The notes: a model not told the origin generated them from the sequence alone. Counted from the stretch's first letter, positions 6,208 through 16,164 are shown. The stretch: 64,000 nt of DNA from Nocardioides hwasunensis (GCF_014779665.1 NZ_JACXYY010000003.1:62001-126000), one strand, 5' to 3'. A program made the numbers and translations.

Positions 6208-9012
6208 CTACTCCGACAGCACGCTGTAGGCGATCACGCCCCGCTTGAGCTTCCTGGCCGTGGCCCGGGCGGTCTCGCGCAGCGGGCCGTCGCCGGCGGC
6301 GTCGGCCACCTGTCCGCAGAGGTCGAGCAGCTGCTTCATCCGGCGCACGAAGTCTCCTGCCGACAGCCCGGTGGCCATGAGCACGTCGTCGAGGTCGTCA
6401 CCCTCGGCCCAGCGCCACGCCGCCCACGCGAACCCCATGTCGGGCTCGCGGAGGAAGTCGAGCTTGTGGTCGCGCTCGAGCGCGTCGAGCTGGCCCCACA
6501 CCCGCACGAGCTCGCCCAGCACCGGACGCACCTGGCCGCCCGGCATCTTGGGCGAGGAGGCGTCGTCGGCGCGCCGCGCCTCGAAGACCAGGGCCGAGAG
6601 CACCGCCGCGAGCTCGGACGGCGCCAGCTCGTCGAGGAGCCCGGCACGGATCGCCTCGGCGGCGACGAGGTCCATGTCGGTGTAGATCCGGCGCAGGTGC
6701 GAGCCCCGCTCGGTGACCTGGTCGCCCTCGAGGTAGCCGAGCGCGGTCAGCACGTCGCAGACGCGGTCGAAGGTCCGCGCCACGGTGTTGGTGCGGTTGT
6801 CCACGCGTCGCTTGAGGGTCTCGGTGTCACGCTCGAGCTTGAAGTAGCGCTCGGCCCACCGGGCGTGGTCCTCGCGCTCGGGGCACTGGTGGCACGGGTG
6901 CGACTTGAGGTCGGCGCGCAGCCGCCCGATCTCCCGGTCGGTGGGCGTGTCGCTGAACGAGTCGCGCTGCTTCGTACGTCGCTGGGCGGGCGCGTCGAAC
7001 GCGTCCGCGCGGGCGCGCAGGGCGTTGGCGAGCTCGCGCCGCTGGCCGGGGTTGCGGCCGTTGAAGGACTTCGGGATCCGCAGGCGCCCGATGGACTCGA
7101 CGGGCACCGGGAAGTCCATCATCGCCAACCTCCGCGCCTGGCGGTCGGCCGTGACGACGTAGGGCCGCGGCTCGTCCCCGTTGGCTCCGGGATCGATGAC
7201 CACGGCGAGCCCGCTGAACTTGCCGGCCGGCACCTGGATCACGTCGCCGGGTCGCAGCCTGCCGAGCGAGGCGGCCGCTTCGCCGCGCCGGTCCTGGCGC
7301 CGCTCCCGCGCGGCACCCTTCTCGAGGTCGGAGATCCTCCTGCGGAGGGCGGCGTACTCCATGAAGTCACCGACGTGGCAGGTCGCCGCGTCCCGGTAGC
7401 CGTCGAGCGCCTCCTCGGCCTTCTGCACCTGCCGTGCGAGCCCGACGACGGCCTTGTCGGCCTGGAACTGGGCGAAGGACTGCTCCAGCAGCGCGCGCGA
7501 TCGCTCGCGTCCGAACTGGTGCACGAGGTTGACCGCCATGTTGTACGACGGCCGGAACGAGGAGCGCAGCGGATAGGTGCGGGTGGAGGCCAGGCCGGCG
7601 ACCTCTGCGGGGTTCATCCCGGGTTGGTAGAGCACCACGCCGTGGCCCTCGATGTCGAGACCGCGTCGACCGGCGCGGCCGGTCAGCTGGGTGTACTCCC
7701 CCGGCGTCAGGTCGGCGTGCGTCTCGCCGTTCCACTTCGACAGCTTCTCGATCACGACGGTGCGCGCCGGCATGTTGATGCCGAGCGCGAGGGTCTCGGT
7801 CGCGAAGATGACCTTGACCAGGCCTTCTTGGAAGAGCCCCTCCACGACCTGCTTGAAGGCCGGCAGGAGCCCGGCGTGGTGGGCGGCGACGCCGCGGGTG
7901 AGGCCGTCGAGGAACTCGTGGTAGCCCAGGACGTGCAGGTCCTCCTCGGGCAGGGTCCGCGAGGCCGTCTCGACGCGCTCGAAGATCTCGTCGCGCTCGG
8001 CGGCGGTGGTGAGCCGGACGTTGGCCTGCACCAGCTGGGACACGGCGGCGTCGCAGCCGGCGCGGCTGAAGACGAACATGATGGCGGGCAGCAGTCCCTC
8101 GCGGTCGAGCCGCTCGACGACGTCGACGCGGCTCGGGATCCAGACCCGACGACCGTTGCCGACGGCGCGCGGGTTCTTCGACGATCCCGGCTTTCCCTTG
8201 CGCGGCGAACGACGGTCTCGCATCAGCCGCGAGCTCGCCCAGTCGTCGCGGGCGATCCGGGTCAGCTCGTCGTTGACCGGTGCGCCCTCCTTCACGAAAC
8301 CGGCGCTGGCGTCGACGTCGCTGGAGGCGAAGAGGTCGAGCAGCCGGCGCCCGACCATCACGTGCTGGAACAGCGGGACGGGCCGCTTCTCCTCCAGGAT
8401 CGTGGTGGTCTCACCCCGCACGGTCTCGAGCCACTCGCCGAACTCCTCGGCGTTGGAGACGGTCGCCGACAGCGACACGAGCGTCACCGACTCCGGCAGG
8501 TGGATGATGACCTCCTCCCAGACCGCGCCACGCATCCGGTCGGCGAGGTAGTGCACCTCGTCCATCACGACGTAGCCCAGGCCCACCAGCGTGCGCGAGC
8601 CGGCGTAGAGCATGTTGCGCAGCACCTCGGTGGTCATCACGACCACCGGCGCCTCGCCGTTGACGACGTTGTCACCGGTGAGCAGGCCGACGTTGTCGGC
8701 GCCGTAGCGCTTGACCAGGTCGTGGTACTTCTGGTTCGACAGCGCCTTGATCGGGGTCGTGTAGAACGCCTTGCGCCCGGTCTGGAGGGCGAGGTGGATG
8801 GCGAACTCACCGACGATCGTCTTGCCGGAGCCCGTGGGCGCGGCGACGAGCACGCCGCGGCCGCTCTCGATCTCCTGGCACGCGCGGACCTGGAAGTCGT
8901 CGAGCTCGAAGCCGTAGAGGCCGGCGAAGTCCTGGAGCATCGGGTAGGGCTTCTTCCTCTGGAAGGCGGCGTAGCGCTCGGCGGGCGACTGCTCGTGCTG
9001 CTCCTCGCTCAT
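6208..9012 (-). CDS. helY: DEAD/DEAH-box RNA helicase, Ski2/Mtr4-like (HelY type)
   Basis: A 934-aa superfamily 2 helicase of the actinobacterial HelY group. Motif I is PTGSGKT (residues 59-65), motif II is DEVH (151-154), motif III is SATVSN, and the helicase C-terminal domain ends with QLTGRAGRRGLD. The C-terminal half contains an arch-like and DSHCT region (about 600-930) as in Ski2/Mtr4 helicases, including SHPCHQCPEREDHARW with a CxxC. The family is thought to act on structured RNA. Its ATG overlaps the stop of the upstream lipid kinase gene by 4 nt (ATGA), so the two are coupled. The length matches mycobacterial HelY (about 900 aa). Confidence 0.9.
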   Translation of the reverse strand: MSEEQHEQSPAERYAAFQRKKPYPMLQDFAGLYGFELDDFQVRACQEIESGRGVLVAAPTGSGKTIVGEFAIHLALQTGRKAFYTTPIKALSNQKYHDLVKRYGADNVGLLTGDNVVNGEAPVVVMTTEVLRNMLYAGSRTLVGLGYVVMDEVHYLADRMRGAVWEEVIIHLPESVTLVSLSATVSNAEEFGEWLETVRGETTTILEEKRPVPLFQHVMVGRRLLDLFASSDVDASAGFVKEGAPVNDELTRIARDDWASSRLMRDRRSPRKGKPGSSKNPRAVGNGRRVWIPSRVDVVERLDREGLLPAIMFVFSRAGCDAAVSQLVQANVRLTTAAERDEIFERVETASRTLPEEDLHVLGYHEFLDGLTRGVAAHHAGLLPAFKQVVEGLFQEGLVKVIFATETLALGINMPARTVVIEKLSKWNGETHADLTPGEYTQLTGRAGRRGLDIEGHGVVLYQPGMNPAEVAGLASTRTYPLRSSFRPSYNMAVNLVHQFGRERSRALLEQSFAQFQADKAVVGLARQVQKAEEALDGYRDAATCHVGDFMEYAALRRRISDLEKGAARERRQDRRGEAAASLGRLRPGDVIQVPAGKFSGLAVVIDPGANGDEPRPYVVTADRQARRLAMMDFPVPVESIGRLRIPKSFNGRNPGQRRELANALRARADAFDAPAQRRTKQRDSFSDTPTDREIGRLRADLKSHPCHQCPEREDHARWAERYFKLERDTETLKRRVDNRTNTVARTFDRVCDVLTALGYLEGDQVTERGSHLRRIYTDMDLVAAEAIRAGLLDELAPSELAAVLSALVFEARRADDASSPKMPGGQVRPVLGELVRVWGQLDALERDHKLDFLREPDMGFAWAAWRWAEGDDLDDVLMATGLSAGDFVRRMKQLLDLCGQVADAAGDGPLRETARATARKLKRGVIAYSVLSE

Positions 9013-9926
9013 GCGATCACCTGCAACGCGCCGGGGACGCAGTCGACGGTCAGCGGCAGCGGTCCGAAACGCTCGCCGTCGGCGTACGACACGATGCCGG
9101 GCGCCGCGATCGTCACGGACCGCACCCGGTGGTGGACGTACTCGGCGAGGCCGTCGATCCTGCCGGTGAAGAGCCGGGGGTAGGACCTGACCAGCTTGGG
9201 CTTGCTCATCCGGGTGATCACCACGACGTCGAGCAAACCATCATCGAGCAAGGCGCCCTCGGTGATCCGCAGTCCACCCCCGAAGGACGGGCCGTTGCCG
9301 ACGGCGACGAGCATCGCCTCGTGCTCGACGGTCTCGGTCCGGGACCCACCGTCGAGGTGCAGGACGTAGGGGATCGGCCGGAAGGTGCGCAGCTCGGCCA
9401 GGGTGGCCAGGTTGTAGCGCATCTGGCCGCGCGGCCAGGTCATCGTGTTCGCCCGTTCGTTGACGACGGCGTCGAAGCCGGCGGCGAGCACCGTGACGAA
9501 CCAGCGGTCGCCGCTGCGGGCGAGATCGATCGTGCGCGTCCGGGAGGCGATGACGCGGTCGGCGGCTGCCACCGGGTCCGCGCGCGGGAGGTCGAGGTAG
9601 CGAGCCACGTCGTTGCCGGTGCCGCTCGGGATCACACCGAGGGGTACGTCGGTGCCGGCGACCGCCTGGACGGCGAGGTGGACCAGCCCGTCGCCCCCGC
9701 ACACCACGAGCGCCTCGACCCCGTCGGACACGCAGCCGCGCGCCAGGTCGGCCGCCTCGTCGGCGTCACGCCCCTGCAGGTTGCGCACGACGAAACCGCT
9801 CTCACGGAGGCGGGCCAGGGCGGCGTCGCGGTGCCGCGCTCCCCTGCCCCGCCCGGAGGCGGGATTGGTCAGCAGGGCGATCTCGCGCCCACGCACAGGG
9901 TGATCGGGCCCAGCCGGGTCGTGCAT
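9009..9926 (-). CDS. Diacylglycerol kinase family lipid kinase
   Basis: A 305-aa protein with the DAGK catalytic domain: LLTNPASGRGRG near the start, VVCGGDGLVHLAVQAV (the GGDG nucleotide-binding motif) and LGVIPSGTGNDVARYL. The C-terminal domain shows VGNGPSFGGGLRITEGALLDDGLLDVVVI, typical of YegS/DgkB-like soluble lipid kinases. It would phosphorylate diacylglycerol or a related lipid at the membrane. The gene overlaps helY by 4 nt. A second family member at 56198-57144 is broken by a frameshift, which makes this the intact paralogue in the window. Confidence 0.88.
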   Translation of the reverse strand: MHDPAGPDHPVRGREIALLTNPASGRGRGARHRDAALARLRESGFVVRNLQGRDADEAADLARGCVSDGVEALVVCGGDGLVHLAVQAVAGTDVPLGVIPSGTGNDVARYLDLPRADPVAAADRVIASRTRTIDLARSGDRWFVTVLAAGFDAVVNERANTMTWPRGQMRYNLATLAELRTFRPIPYVLHLDGGSRTETVEHEAMLVAVGNGPSFGGGLRITEGALLDDGLLDVVVITRMSKPKLVRSYPRLFTGRIDGLAEYVHHRVRSVTIAAPGIVSYADGERFGPLPLTVDCVPGALQVIA

Positions 9927-9962
9927 GAGCGCGACCCTATCCCCCGGCGCCGACGGCGTACG

Positions 9963-10355
9963 TCAGCGACTCAGGCGCAGCAGCGCGGCCCAGCGCCCCT
10001 CATGGGCACCGACGGCCCGCGCGAGCCGGGCCAGCGCCTCCAGGACGCGGTCGGGCTCGAAGCCGGTGCCGGGGACCGCGAGCACGATCCGGGTGTCGAG
10101 CTCGCCGGTCACGACCTGTCCGTGCCGCCAGGCCTGGTGGACCCTGAGCCGCGAGGCGTCGTCGATGACAGGTGCGGGGTACGCCTCGTCGACCGCGAGC
10201 AGATCACAGGGCAGGTCGTCCTCGCCGGGAGCGGAGAGCCGTCCGCGCACCAGGTGTCCGGTGCCCAGTCCGGCGTCCGCGCGCCACACCACGTCGTGGG
10301 TGCCGAGCCACTCCGGCAGGTCGAACGGATCGAGGTCCTTGATCGCGGCCGGCAT
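9963..10355 (-). CDS. Conserved hypothetical protein
   Basis: A 130-aa soluble protein with no recognised domain. It has no signal peptide or membrane segment, is acidic, and contains DLPEWLGTHDVVWRADAGLGTGHLVRG and a run of Ala/Arg-rich helix at the C-terminus. It lies between tatC (37 nt downstream) and the lipid kinase gene (36 nt further), in the same orientation, so it probably belongs to the tat-to-exonuclease transcript. I cannot assign a function. Confidence 0.65.
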   Translation of the reverse strand: MPAAIKDLDPFDLPEWLGTHDVVWRADAGLGTGHLVRGRLSAPGEDDLPCDLLAVDEAYPAPVIDDASRLRVHQAWRHGQVVTGELDTRIVLAVPGTGFEPDRVLEALARLARAVGAHEGRWAALLRLSR

Positions 10356-10392
10356 GGGAACAGCCTGTCAGAGCCTCGGCAGGCGCCGACGC

Positions 10393-11229
10393 TCAGATCG
10401 GCGACAGGTCGTCGGGCGAGAGGCCGTCGCCGCCGCGGGCTCGCGCCTTGCGGCGGTCGTTGGTGCGGGCGATCGCCTCGGAGATGAAGAACAGCAGCAC
10501 CATCGGCACCGCCATCAGCGTCATGGTGAACGGGTCGGCCGACGGCGTCGCCACCGCGGCGAACACGAACGTGCCGATGATGATCCACGGTCGGTACGCC
10601 TGGAGGTGGCGGCCCTTCACGACCCCGGCGAAGTTCAGCAGGACGACGAAGACCGGGATGTTGAACGCCAGGCCGAAGACGAGCAGGGTCCGGGTGAAGA
10701 ACTGCAGGTAGCCGTTGAAGTCGATCAGGTTGGTGACGCCCTCGGGGTTGAACCCGATGAGCACGTCGAGCGCGACCGGCAGGGTCACGTAGCCCAGCGC
10801 GACCCCGATCAGGAAGAGCGGGCCGGCGATGGCGACGAACACGCGCGTCATCTTCCGCTCCTGGGCGTAGAGCCCTGGGAGGACGAAGGCCCAGATCTGG
10901 TAGAGCCAGTAGGGCGCGGTGAGCACGGCGGAGGCGAACCCGCACAGCGTGAGCCACAGCAGCAGACCGGCGCCGGCGCCGCTGGTGGTGGCGATCGTGG
11001 TGCCCTCGGGCAGCTTGGCCTGCGCGTCCTCGTAGGGACCGTAGACCGCGTCGAGGAGGAAGTGGCGGAACCACAGCGCCAGCCCGAAGACGATGACGAA
11101 CGCCAGGATGCACCTCAGCAGCCGGGCGCGGAACTCCCGGAAGTGGTCACCCAGCGCCATCCGACCATCGGGGCCGACCTCCTGGCGCGGTCGGCCGCTG
11201 AACAGGCCGACAAGACCGGCGATCCTCAC
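10393..11229 (-). CDS. tatC: Twin-arginine translocase subunit TatC
   Basis: A 278-aa integral membrane protein, the receptor subunit for twin-arginine signal peptides. It has the expected six hydrophobic segments and the family region MALGDHFREFRARLLRC near the N-terminus, followed by LPGLYAQERKMTRVFV and NFAGVVKGRHLQAYRPWIIIGTF. It lies 18 nt downstream of tatA. One probable Tat client is in the window: the TAXI lipoprotein at 29055-30011 has a twin-arginine pair in its leader. Confidence 0.95.
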   Translation of the reverse strand: MRIAGLVGLFSGRPRQEVGPDGRMALGDHFREFRARLLRCILAFVIVFGLALWFRHFLLDAVYGPYEDAQAKLPEGTTIATTSGAGAGLLLWLTLCGFASAVLTAPYWLYQIWAFVLPGLYAQERKMTRVFVAIAGPLFLIGVALGYVTLPVALDVLIGFNPEGVTNLIDFNGYLQFFTRTLLVFGLAFNIPVFVVLLNFAGVVKGRHLQAYRPWIIIGTFVFAAVATPSADPFTMTLMAVPMVLLFFISEAIARTNDRRKARARGGDGLSPDDLSPI

Positions 11230-11247
11230 TCGTCGAGACTTCGGCGG

Positions 11248-11544
11248 TCAGGCGGTGGTGTCGTCGCGGCGCTCGCGCAGGACCTCGCCCGGGGTCTCCG
11301 AGCGGGCCTCGGCCTGCGCCTGGGCCTCGTTGCGGAGCTCGATCTCGCGCTGCTCGGGCGACTTGGGGTCGTCGTCGTCATCGTTGTCGCGCAGGTTCTT
11401 GGTCTCGGTCTTGAAGATCCGGAGGGCCTGACCCGAGCTGCGGGCCAGGTCGGGGAGCTTGGCGGCACCGAACACGAGGACGACGATCGCGAGGATCACC
11501 AGCCACTCAGCACCCTGCGGCATGCCGATCATCGGGTTCAACAT
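11248..11544 (-). CDS. tatA: Twin-arginine translocase subunit TatA/E
   Basis: A 98-aa protein with one N-terminal transmembrane helix ([21 protein letters not shown]), then an amphipathic helix ([19 protein letters not shown]) and a charged cytoplasmic tail, which is the TatA layout. It would form the pore-like part of the Tat system with TatC. I choose the ATG at 11544 because GGAG lies 8 nt upstream; a GTG at 11553 is also in frame. No separate tatB was seen in the window. Confidence 0.93.
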   Translation of the reverse strand: MLNPMIGMPQGAEWLVILAIVVLVFGAAKLPDLARSSGQALRIFKTETKNLRDNDDDDDPKSPEQREIELRNEAQAQAEARSETPGEVLRERRDDTTA

Positions 11545-11617
11545 GGAACTCACTCCATCATCTTCGGGGTCATGGGAGGGGTGACGGGGTCGAGGTGCGG
11601 TGGTCCGTCAGGGACCT

Positions 11618-12610
11618 TCAGGAGTCTACGCCGTCCACCTGATAGAGACGAAGGGTCGCCCGTGCGGCCTCCGTGAACGCCGTCGCGTAGGCGGCCGGGG
11701 CGAGGAGGGTCGCGTGCGGGGCCAGCCGGAGCAGGAGCGACTGCACCCACTGCTCGCTGGCCACCTCGAGCTCGACGTCGACGGTGTCGTCGGGGCCGGG
11801 TCGCTGCCCGGTGACCGGGTAGTACTCCACGACCCAGCGTGCCGGTGGCGCGAGCCGCAGGGTGACCGTGGTGGTCTCCGCGTCGGTGAACCAACCTCCC
11901 GTGAGGTCGCGGGCGCGGGCCCCGGGGTCGGCGACGGGCGTGTCGAGCTCGTGAGCCGAGAGGATGCGGTCGACCCGGAAGGCCCGGTCGCCCTCGGCCG
12001 TGTGGCACCAGGCGTCGAGGTAGAGCACCTCCTCGACACGCGCCAGGCCCCTCGGGTCGACCACGCGTCGCGACGCCTCGTCGCGCGAGGGCACGTGGTA
12101 GGTGATCTCCGCCTGCGTGCCGTGCGCGATCGCCGCCTCGAGCACGGGCAGCACCGCGCTGGTCTCGAGCGGGGTCGGCGTCACGTGGAGCCGCAGCAGT
12201 CCCTCGTCCTCGGCGCCCGCCGCCTGCTCGAGCTTGGTCAGGGTGCGTGCGATGACGTCGCGCGCCTCGTGCGGTGCGGCCTCGACCATCGTGCGCAGGG
12301 CAACGACGAGGGCCGTCGCCTCCGCCGGCGAGAACCGGACGGGTCGGGCGAGGTAGTCGGCGTTGTCGACACGGATGACCCGGTCGCCCTCCAACGCCTC
12401 GAGGTCGACCTCGATCAGGTCCCCGGGCAGCCCCGGCGAGATGCCGGTCATGAACAACAGTCGCAGGTCACGCTCGATCTGGTCGGCGTCGGTGCCGAAG
12501 TGGGCCGCGGCGTCGTCGAGGCGCACCTCGCCACGCGCCAGCAGGTAGGGAACGAGCGCGAGCAGGCGGGCCACCTGGTCGGGAGCGGTGTCACCGGGCG
12601 AGGTGGTCAT
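11618..12610 (-). CDS. pafC: WYL-domain regulator PafC
   Basis: A 330-aa protein with an N-terminal winged-helix region (VARLLALVPYLLARGEVRLDDAAAHF) and a WYL domain in its C-terminal half (VVDPRGLARVEEVLYLDAWC). In mycobacteria PafB and PafC form a heterodimer that activates the LexA/RecA-independent DNA-damage response. The ATG at 12610 overlaps the TGA of pafB by 4 nt, supporting one-to-one synthesis. Although named after the proteasome accessory factor locus, the family is not required for pupylation. Confidence 0.93.
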   Translation of the reverse strand: MTTSPGDTAPDQVARLLALVPYLLARGEVRLDDAAAHFGTDADQIERDLRLLFMTGISPGLPGDLIEVDLEALEGDRVIRVDNADYLARPVRFSPAEATALVVALRTMVEAAPHEARDVIARTLTKLEQAAGAEDEGLLRLHVTPTPLETSAVLPVLEAAIAHGTQAEITYHVPSRDEASRRVVDPRGLARVEEVLYLDAWCHTAEGDRAFRVDRILSAHELDTPVADPGARARDLTGGWFTDAETTTVTLRLAPPARWVVEYYPVTGQRPGPDDTVDVELEVASEQWVQSLLLRLAPHATLLAPAAYATAFTEAARATLRLYQVDGVDS

Positions 12611-13590
12611 CTCGCACCCCCCGCGGACTGCGCGACCGCACGCAGGCGCGCGACGACGTCGTCGCGCAGCTCCGGCGGCGACTGGACGACCGCGTCGGGG
12701 CCGTAGGTGAGCACCTCGTCGGAGAGCTCGTGCACCGGTCCCTCCACGACGAGCAGGTCCCAGCCCTCGCGGTCGGAGAGGGGCGCGGTGGACTCCGCGC
12801 GTCGGCGCAGGCCCACACCGGTCCCCTGCCGCAGCCAGATCTCCGCGCGCACGGAGGGGAACGACGGCGAGAGCCGCCGGGCGACCGCGCGCACGTCGGT
12901 GCCCGCCGGGACGTCGTACGCCGCCGACTTGCCGCTGGCACGCACCGGTCCCACGATGCGCGACAGGCGGAAGACCCGCTCGGCGCCGCGGTCGACGTCG
13001 AGGCCCACGACGTACCACCGTCCCGACGAGCGGGCCAGCCCCCACGGCTGCAGGCGCCGCGTGGTCGGCTCGGTCTCGCTCGGGCGCCGGTAGGCGAAGC
13101 TGACCTGCCGGCGCTTGCCGACCGCGTCCCACAGCGGCTCGAAGGCGGGCTCGTCCGCGCTGATCGCGGGCGCGACGACCTCGAGGCGGCCGGGGTCGAT
13201 CTCCACGCCCTGGCCCTTGAGCTTCGCCAGTGCCCGACCGGTCGCCTTGGCGAGGGTGGCCTGCTGCCAGACCTGCGCCGCCAGCCCGAGCACCGCGGCC
13301 TCGTCGGACTCGAAGCGGATCTCCGGCAGCGAGGTCTGCTCGGTGGGGATCCGGTAGCCGATCTCGTCGTCGAAGAACGCGTCCGCGCTGCCGACCTCGA
13401 TCACCGCCCCGATCTGACGCAGGGCGTCCTTGTCACGCTCGAAGGCGCGCTCGAAGGCCTCGTCGCCCGCCGGGCCGCGGGCGTGCTCGGGATAGACCGC
13501 CTCGCGGATCGCGTCCTTGCCGATGAAGCGACGCGCCCCCAGCAGGAGGATGTGCAGGTTCATCAGGCGTTCTGCCCGTGGCTGCGCCAT
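12607..13590 (-). CDS. pafB: WYL-domain regulator PafB
   Basis: A 327-aa paralogue of PafC. It opens with a HTH-like segment (RLMNLHILLLGARRFIGKDAIREAVYP) and carries a WYL domain around residues 140-250 (QVSFAYRRPSETEPTTRRLQPWGLARSSGRWYVVGLD, given here as adjoining short segments of the domain). It pairs with the overlapping pafC product as the PafBC DNA-damage activator. The start codon for the adjacent FKBP gene's transcript lies upstream, so pafB may be read from the FKBP or pafA promoter, with a 55-nt gap to the FKBP stop. Confidence 0.92.
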   Translation of the reverse strand: MAQPRAERLMNLHILLLGARRFIGKDAIREAVYPEHARGPAGDEAFERAFERDKDALRQIGAVIEVGSADAFFDDEIGYRIPTEQTSLPEIRFESDEAAVLGLAAQVWQQATLAKATGRALAKLKGQGVEIDPGRLEVVAPAISADEPAFEPLWDAVGKRRQVSFAYRRPSETEPTTRRLQPWGLARSSGRWYVVGLDVDRGAERVFRLSRIVGPVRASGKSAAYDVPAGTDVRAVARRLSPSFPSVRAEIWLRQGTGVGLRRRAESTAPLSDREGWDLLVVEGPVHELSDEVLTYGPDAVVQSPPELRDDVVARLRAVAQSAGGAR

Positions 13591-13645
13591 CGACTGCTCC
13601 CTCCTGCTCGTGCGTGCGCCGGTGCGACCCGTGGGACCGGCGTGG

Positions 13646-14620
13646 TCAGCTGGCGCCGAGGATGTCGACGACGAAGAACAGCGTGTCGGTGCCCTTGATG
13701 CCGGCCTGCTCGTTGCCCTGCTCGCCGTAGCCGTCGGCCGGCGGGATCTCGAGGATCACGCGGGAGCCCACGGTGCGGCCGACCAGGCGCTCGTCCCAGC
13801 CCGTGATGACCTGGCCGACGCCGATCGGGAACTCGGCGGGCTCCTTGCTGTAGGACTCGTCGAAGGGCTCGTCGGCGTTGTAGACCTGACCGAGGTAGTT
13901 GACGGTCAGCGTCTGGCCGGACTTCACCTTGGCGCCGTCGCCCTTGACGAGCGTGGTGGCGATCAGCTTGCCGGACGGCTCGTGAGCGGTGCTGAAGTCG
14001 AGACCGGTGATCACCCCGTCCTTCTCGATGAGGGTCGGCGCCCAGCCGGCAGGCTCCTTGTCCTCGCCCTGCGGGCCGTCGAGCGGGGGCACGGTCTCCT
14101 TGGCGCCGAGGATGTCGACGACCGCCAGGACGGAGTCCTTGTTGCCGATGCCGATGGTGGGGTTGCCCGACTCGCCGTAGGCCTTCTCCGCGGAGGTCAG
14201 CATGACGACGCGGTCGCCGACCTTCTTGCCGATCATCGCGTCGCGGAGGAACGGGAGGATGTCCTCGGAGAGCTCGACCGACTGCGTCGCGCCATCCTCG
14301 TCGTAGGTGCTCTGGGCCTCCTTCTGCGTGAAGCCGTTGCCGATCCACCAGTTGGCCTCTACGGTCTGGCCGTCCTCCACGGTGTCACCGTCACCCTCGA
14401 CGAGGACCTCGGTCTCCTCCTTCGAGCCGTCGAGACGGCCGTCGAAGGTGACCTGGGGCTCCTCGCCCTGCTTGCCCTCGATCTTCACCGAGCTCAGCGT
14501 GGCGGTGCCCTGCGAGGAGTCACTGGACTCGGAGCCGCACGCGGCGAGCCCGAGCAGGCTGAGGGCGAGGACGCTGCTGAGGGCAGCGGAACGTACACGG
14601 GACACGTGGATCTTCCTCAT
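13646..14620 (-). CDS. FKBP-type peptidyl-prolyl isomerase lipoprotein, two FKBP domains
   Basis: A 324-aa predicted lipoprotein with a basic N-terminus, hydrophobic stretch and lipobox LAAC (lipidated Cys28). Two FKBP repeats follow. The first covers about residues 75-180 (GQTVEANWWIGNG...VGDRVVMLTS), and the second about 215-324 (GQTLTVNYLGQVYNADEPFDESY and GWDERLVGRTVGSRVILEIPP). It would catalyse prolyl isomerisation of exported proteins outside the membrane. The first domain is more divergent. The ATG at 14620 is chosen over an in-frame TTG one codon earlier. It is placed between pafB and pafA, although its extracytoplasmic location argues against a role in pupylation. Confidence 0.9.
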   Translation of the reverse strand: MRKIHVSRVRSAALSSVLALSLLGLAACGSESSDSSQGTATLSSVKIEGKQGEEPQVTFDGRLDGSKEETEVLVEGDGDTVEDGQTVEANWWIGNGFTQKEAQSTYDEDGATQSVELSEDILPFLRDAMIGKKVGDRVVMLTSAEKAYGESGNPTIGIGNKDSVLAVVDILGAKETVPPLDGPQGEDKEPAGWAPTLIEKDGVITGLDFSTAHEPSGKLIATTLVKGDGAKVKSGQTLTVNYLGQVYNADEPFDESYSKEPAEFPIGVGQVITGWDERLVGRTVGSRVILEIPPADGYGEQGNEQAGIKGTDTLFFVVDILGAS

Positions 14621-14697
14621 CAATCGACAGGGGCGTTTGCCGGGTCACCCTATCCAGCGGGTCCTACCCGCGGGCGACGGCACCGCCGCACGCGGGC

Positions 14698-16059
14698 TCA
14701 CATCCCGTCGATGAGCCTCTGCACACGCTCGTCGTAGGCCTTGAAGGGGTCCTTGCACAGCACCGTGCGCTGGGCCTGGTCGTTGAGCTTGAGGTGCACC
14801 CAGTCGACGGTGAAGTCACGGCGGCGCTCCTGGGCCTTGCGGATGAACTCCCCGCGCAGCCGCGCCCGGGTGTCCTGCGGCGGCACGCTCTTGGCCTCGA
14901 AGATCTTGAGGTCGCTGCTGACCCGGGCCACGGCGCCGCGCTTCTCGAGCAGGTAGTAGAGCCCGCGGCCACGGTGGATGTCGTGGTAGGCGAGGTCGAG
15001 CTGCGCGACGCGCGCGTCGCCGAGCGACAAGCCGTGCTTGGCGCGGTAGCGCTCGATGAGCTTGAGCTTGATGACCCAGTCGATCTCCCGGTCCACGAGC
15101 CCCAGGTCGTCGGACTCCACCGCCTTGAGGCCGCGCTCCCACAGGTCGAGCGCCCGCTCGATCGTGGGCGTCGAGATCTGGCGCCGGTCGACGAAGTCAC
15201 GCGCCTTGGCGAGGTACTCGCCCTGGATCTCCAGGGCACTGGCCTCGCGGCCGTTGGCCAGGCGCACCTTGCGACGCCCGGTCGGGTCGTGGCTGATCTC
15301 GCGGATAGCCCGGATCGGGTTCTCCATGGTGAGGTCGCGCATCACCACGCCCTCCTCGATCATGCGCAGCACCAGGTCGCAGGAGGCCACCTTGAGCATC
15401 GTGGTGGTCTCGCTCATGTTGGAGTCACCGACGATCACGTGCAGGCGGCGGAACCGCTCGGCGTCCGCGTGCGGCTCGTCGCGGGTGTTGATGATCGGTC
15501 GGCTGCGGGTGGTGGCGCTGCTGACGCCCTCCCAGATGTGCTCGGCGCGCTGGCTGACGCTGTACGACGCGCCGCGCGGGGTCATCACGACCTTGCCGGC
15601 GCCCACGACGATCTGCCGGGTCACCAGGAACGGGATGAGGATGTCGGCCAGCCGGCTGAACTCACCGGCGCGACCGACGAGGTAGTTCTCGTGGCAGCCG
15701 TAGGAGTTGCCGGCGGAGTCGGTGTTGTTCTTGAAGAGGTAGATGTCGCCGGAGATGCCCTCCTCGTGGAGGCGAGCCTCCGCGTCGAGCAGCAGGCCCT
15801 CGAGGATCCGCTCCCCCGCCTTGTCGTGGGTGACGAGCTCGACGATGTCGTCACACTCGGGCGTGGCGTACTCCGGGTGGCTGCCGACGTCGAGGTAGAG
15901 CCGTGCCCCGTTGCGGAGGAAGACGTTGGACGAGCGGCCCCAGCTGACGACCTTGCGGAAGAGGTAGCGCGCCACCTCGTCGGGGCTCAGGCGCCGCTGG
16001 CCCTTGAACGTGCACGTGACGCCGTACTCGTTCTCGATGCCGAAGATCCGCCGGTCCAC
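14698..16059 (-). CDS. pafA: Pup--protein ligase
   Basis: A 453-aa ligase that attaches Pup to substrate lysines, related to glutamine synthetase and gamma-glutamyl-cysteine ligase. The N-terminal ATP/metal-binding strand is [12 protein letters not shown], followed by the family segments [40 protein letters not shown] and [13 protein letters not shown]. Both length (family about 452 aa) and the start at GTG 16059 agree with other actinobacterial PafA proteins; upstream readings run into the intergenic region. It is divergent from the small gene at 16165. Dop at 19331-20851 is its paralogue. Confidence 0.96.
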   Translation of the reverse strand: MDRRIFGIENEYGVTCTFKGQRRLSPDEVARYLFRKVVSWGRSSNVFLRNGARLYLDVGSHPEYATPECDDIVELVTHDKAGERILEGLLLDAEARLHEEGISGDIYLFKNNTDSAGNSYGCHENYLVGRAGEFSRLADILIPFLVTRQIVVGAGKVVMTPRGASYSVSQRAEHIWEGVSSATTRSRPIINTRDEPHADAERFRRLHVIVGDSNMSETTTMLKVASCDLVLRMIEEGVVMRDLTMENPIRAIREISHDPTGRRKVRLANGREASALEIQGEYLAKARDFVDRRQISTPTIERALDLWERGLKAVESDDLGLVDREIDWVIKLKLIERYRAKHGLSLGDARVAQLDLAYHDIHRGRGLYYLLEKRGAVARVSSDLKIFEAKSVPPQDTRARLRGEFIRKAQERRRDFTVDWVHLKLNDQAQRTVLCKDPFKAYDERVQRLIDGM

Positions 16060-16164
16060 ACCCCCAGCGTAGTCACGCCGCGGTTGAACGCAGCGGACTT
16101 CGGCGATCCGACACCGGGCTGGTCGGTCTTGACGGCTGGACGAGGCTCGGGTGAGCGTGGATCC

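Noticed and set aside
6193..9183. 996-aa plus-strand frame
   Set aside because: It lies wholly opposite helY, which has all helicase motifs; the plus frame is His/Arg/Gly-rich shadow.
9963..10355. TatB for the Tat system
   Set aside because: The protein has no N-terminal transmembrane helix, so it cannot be TatB.
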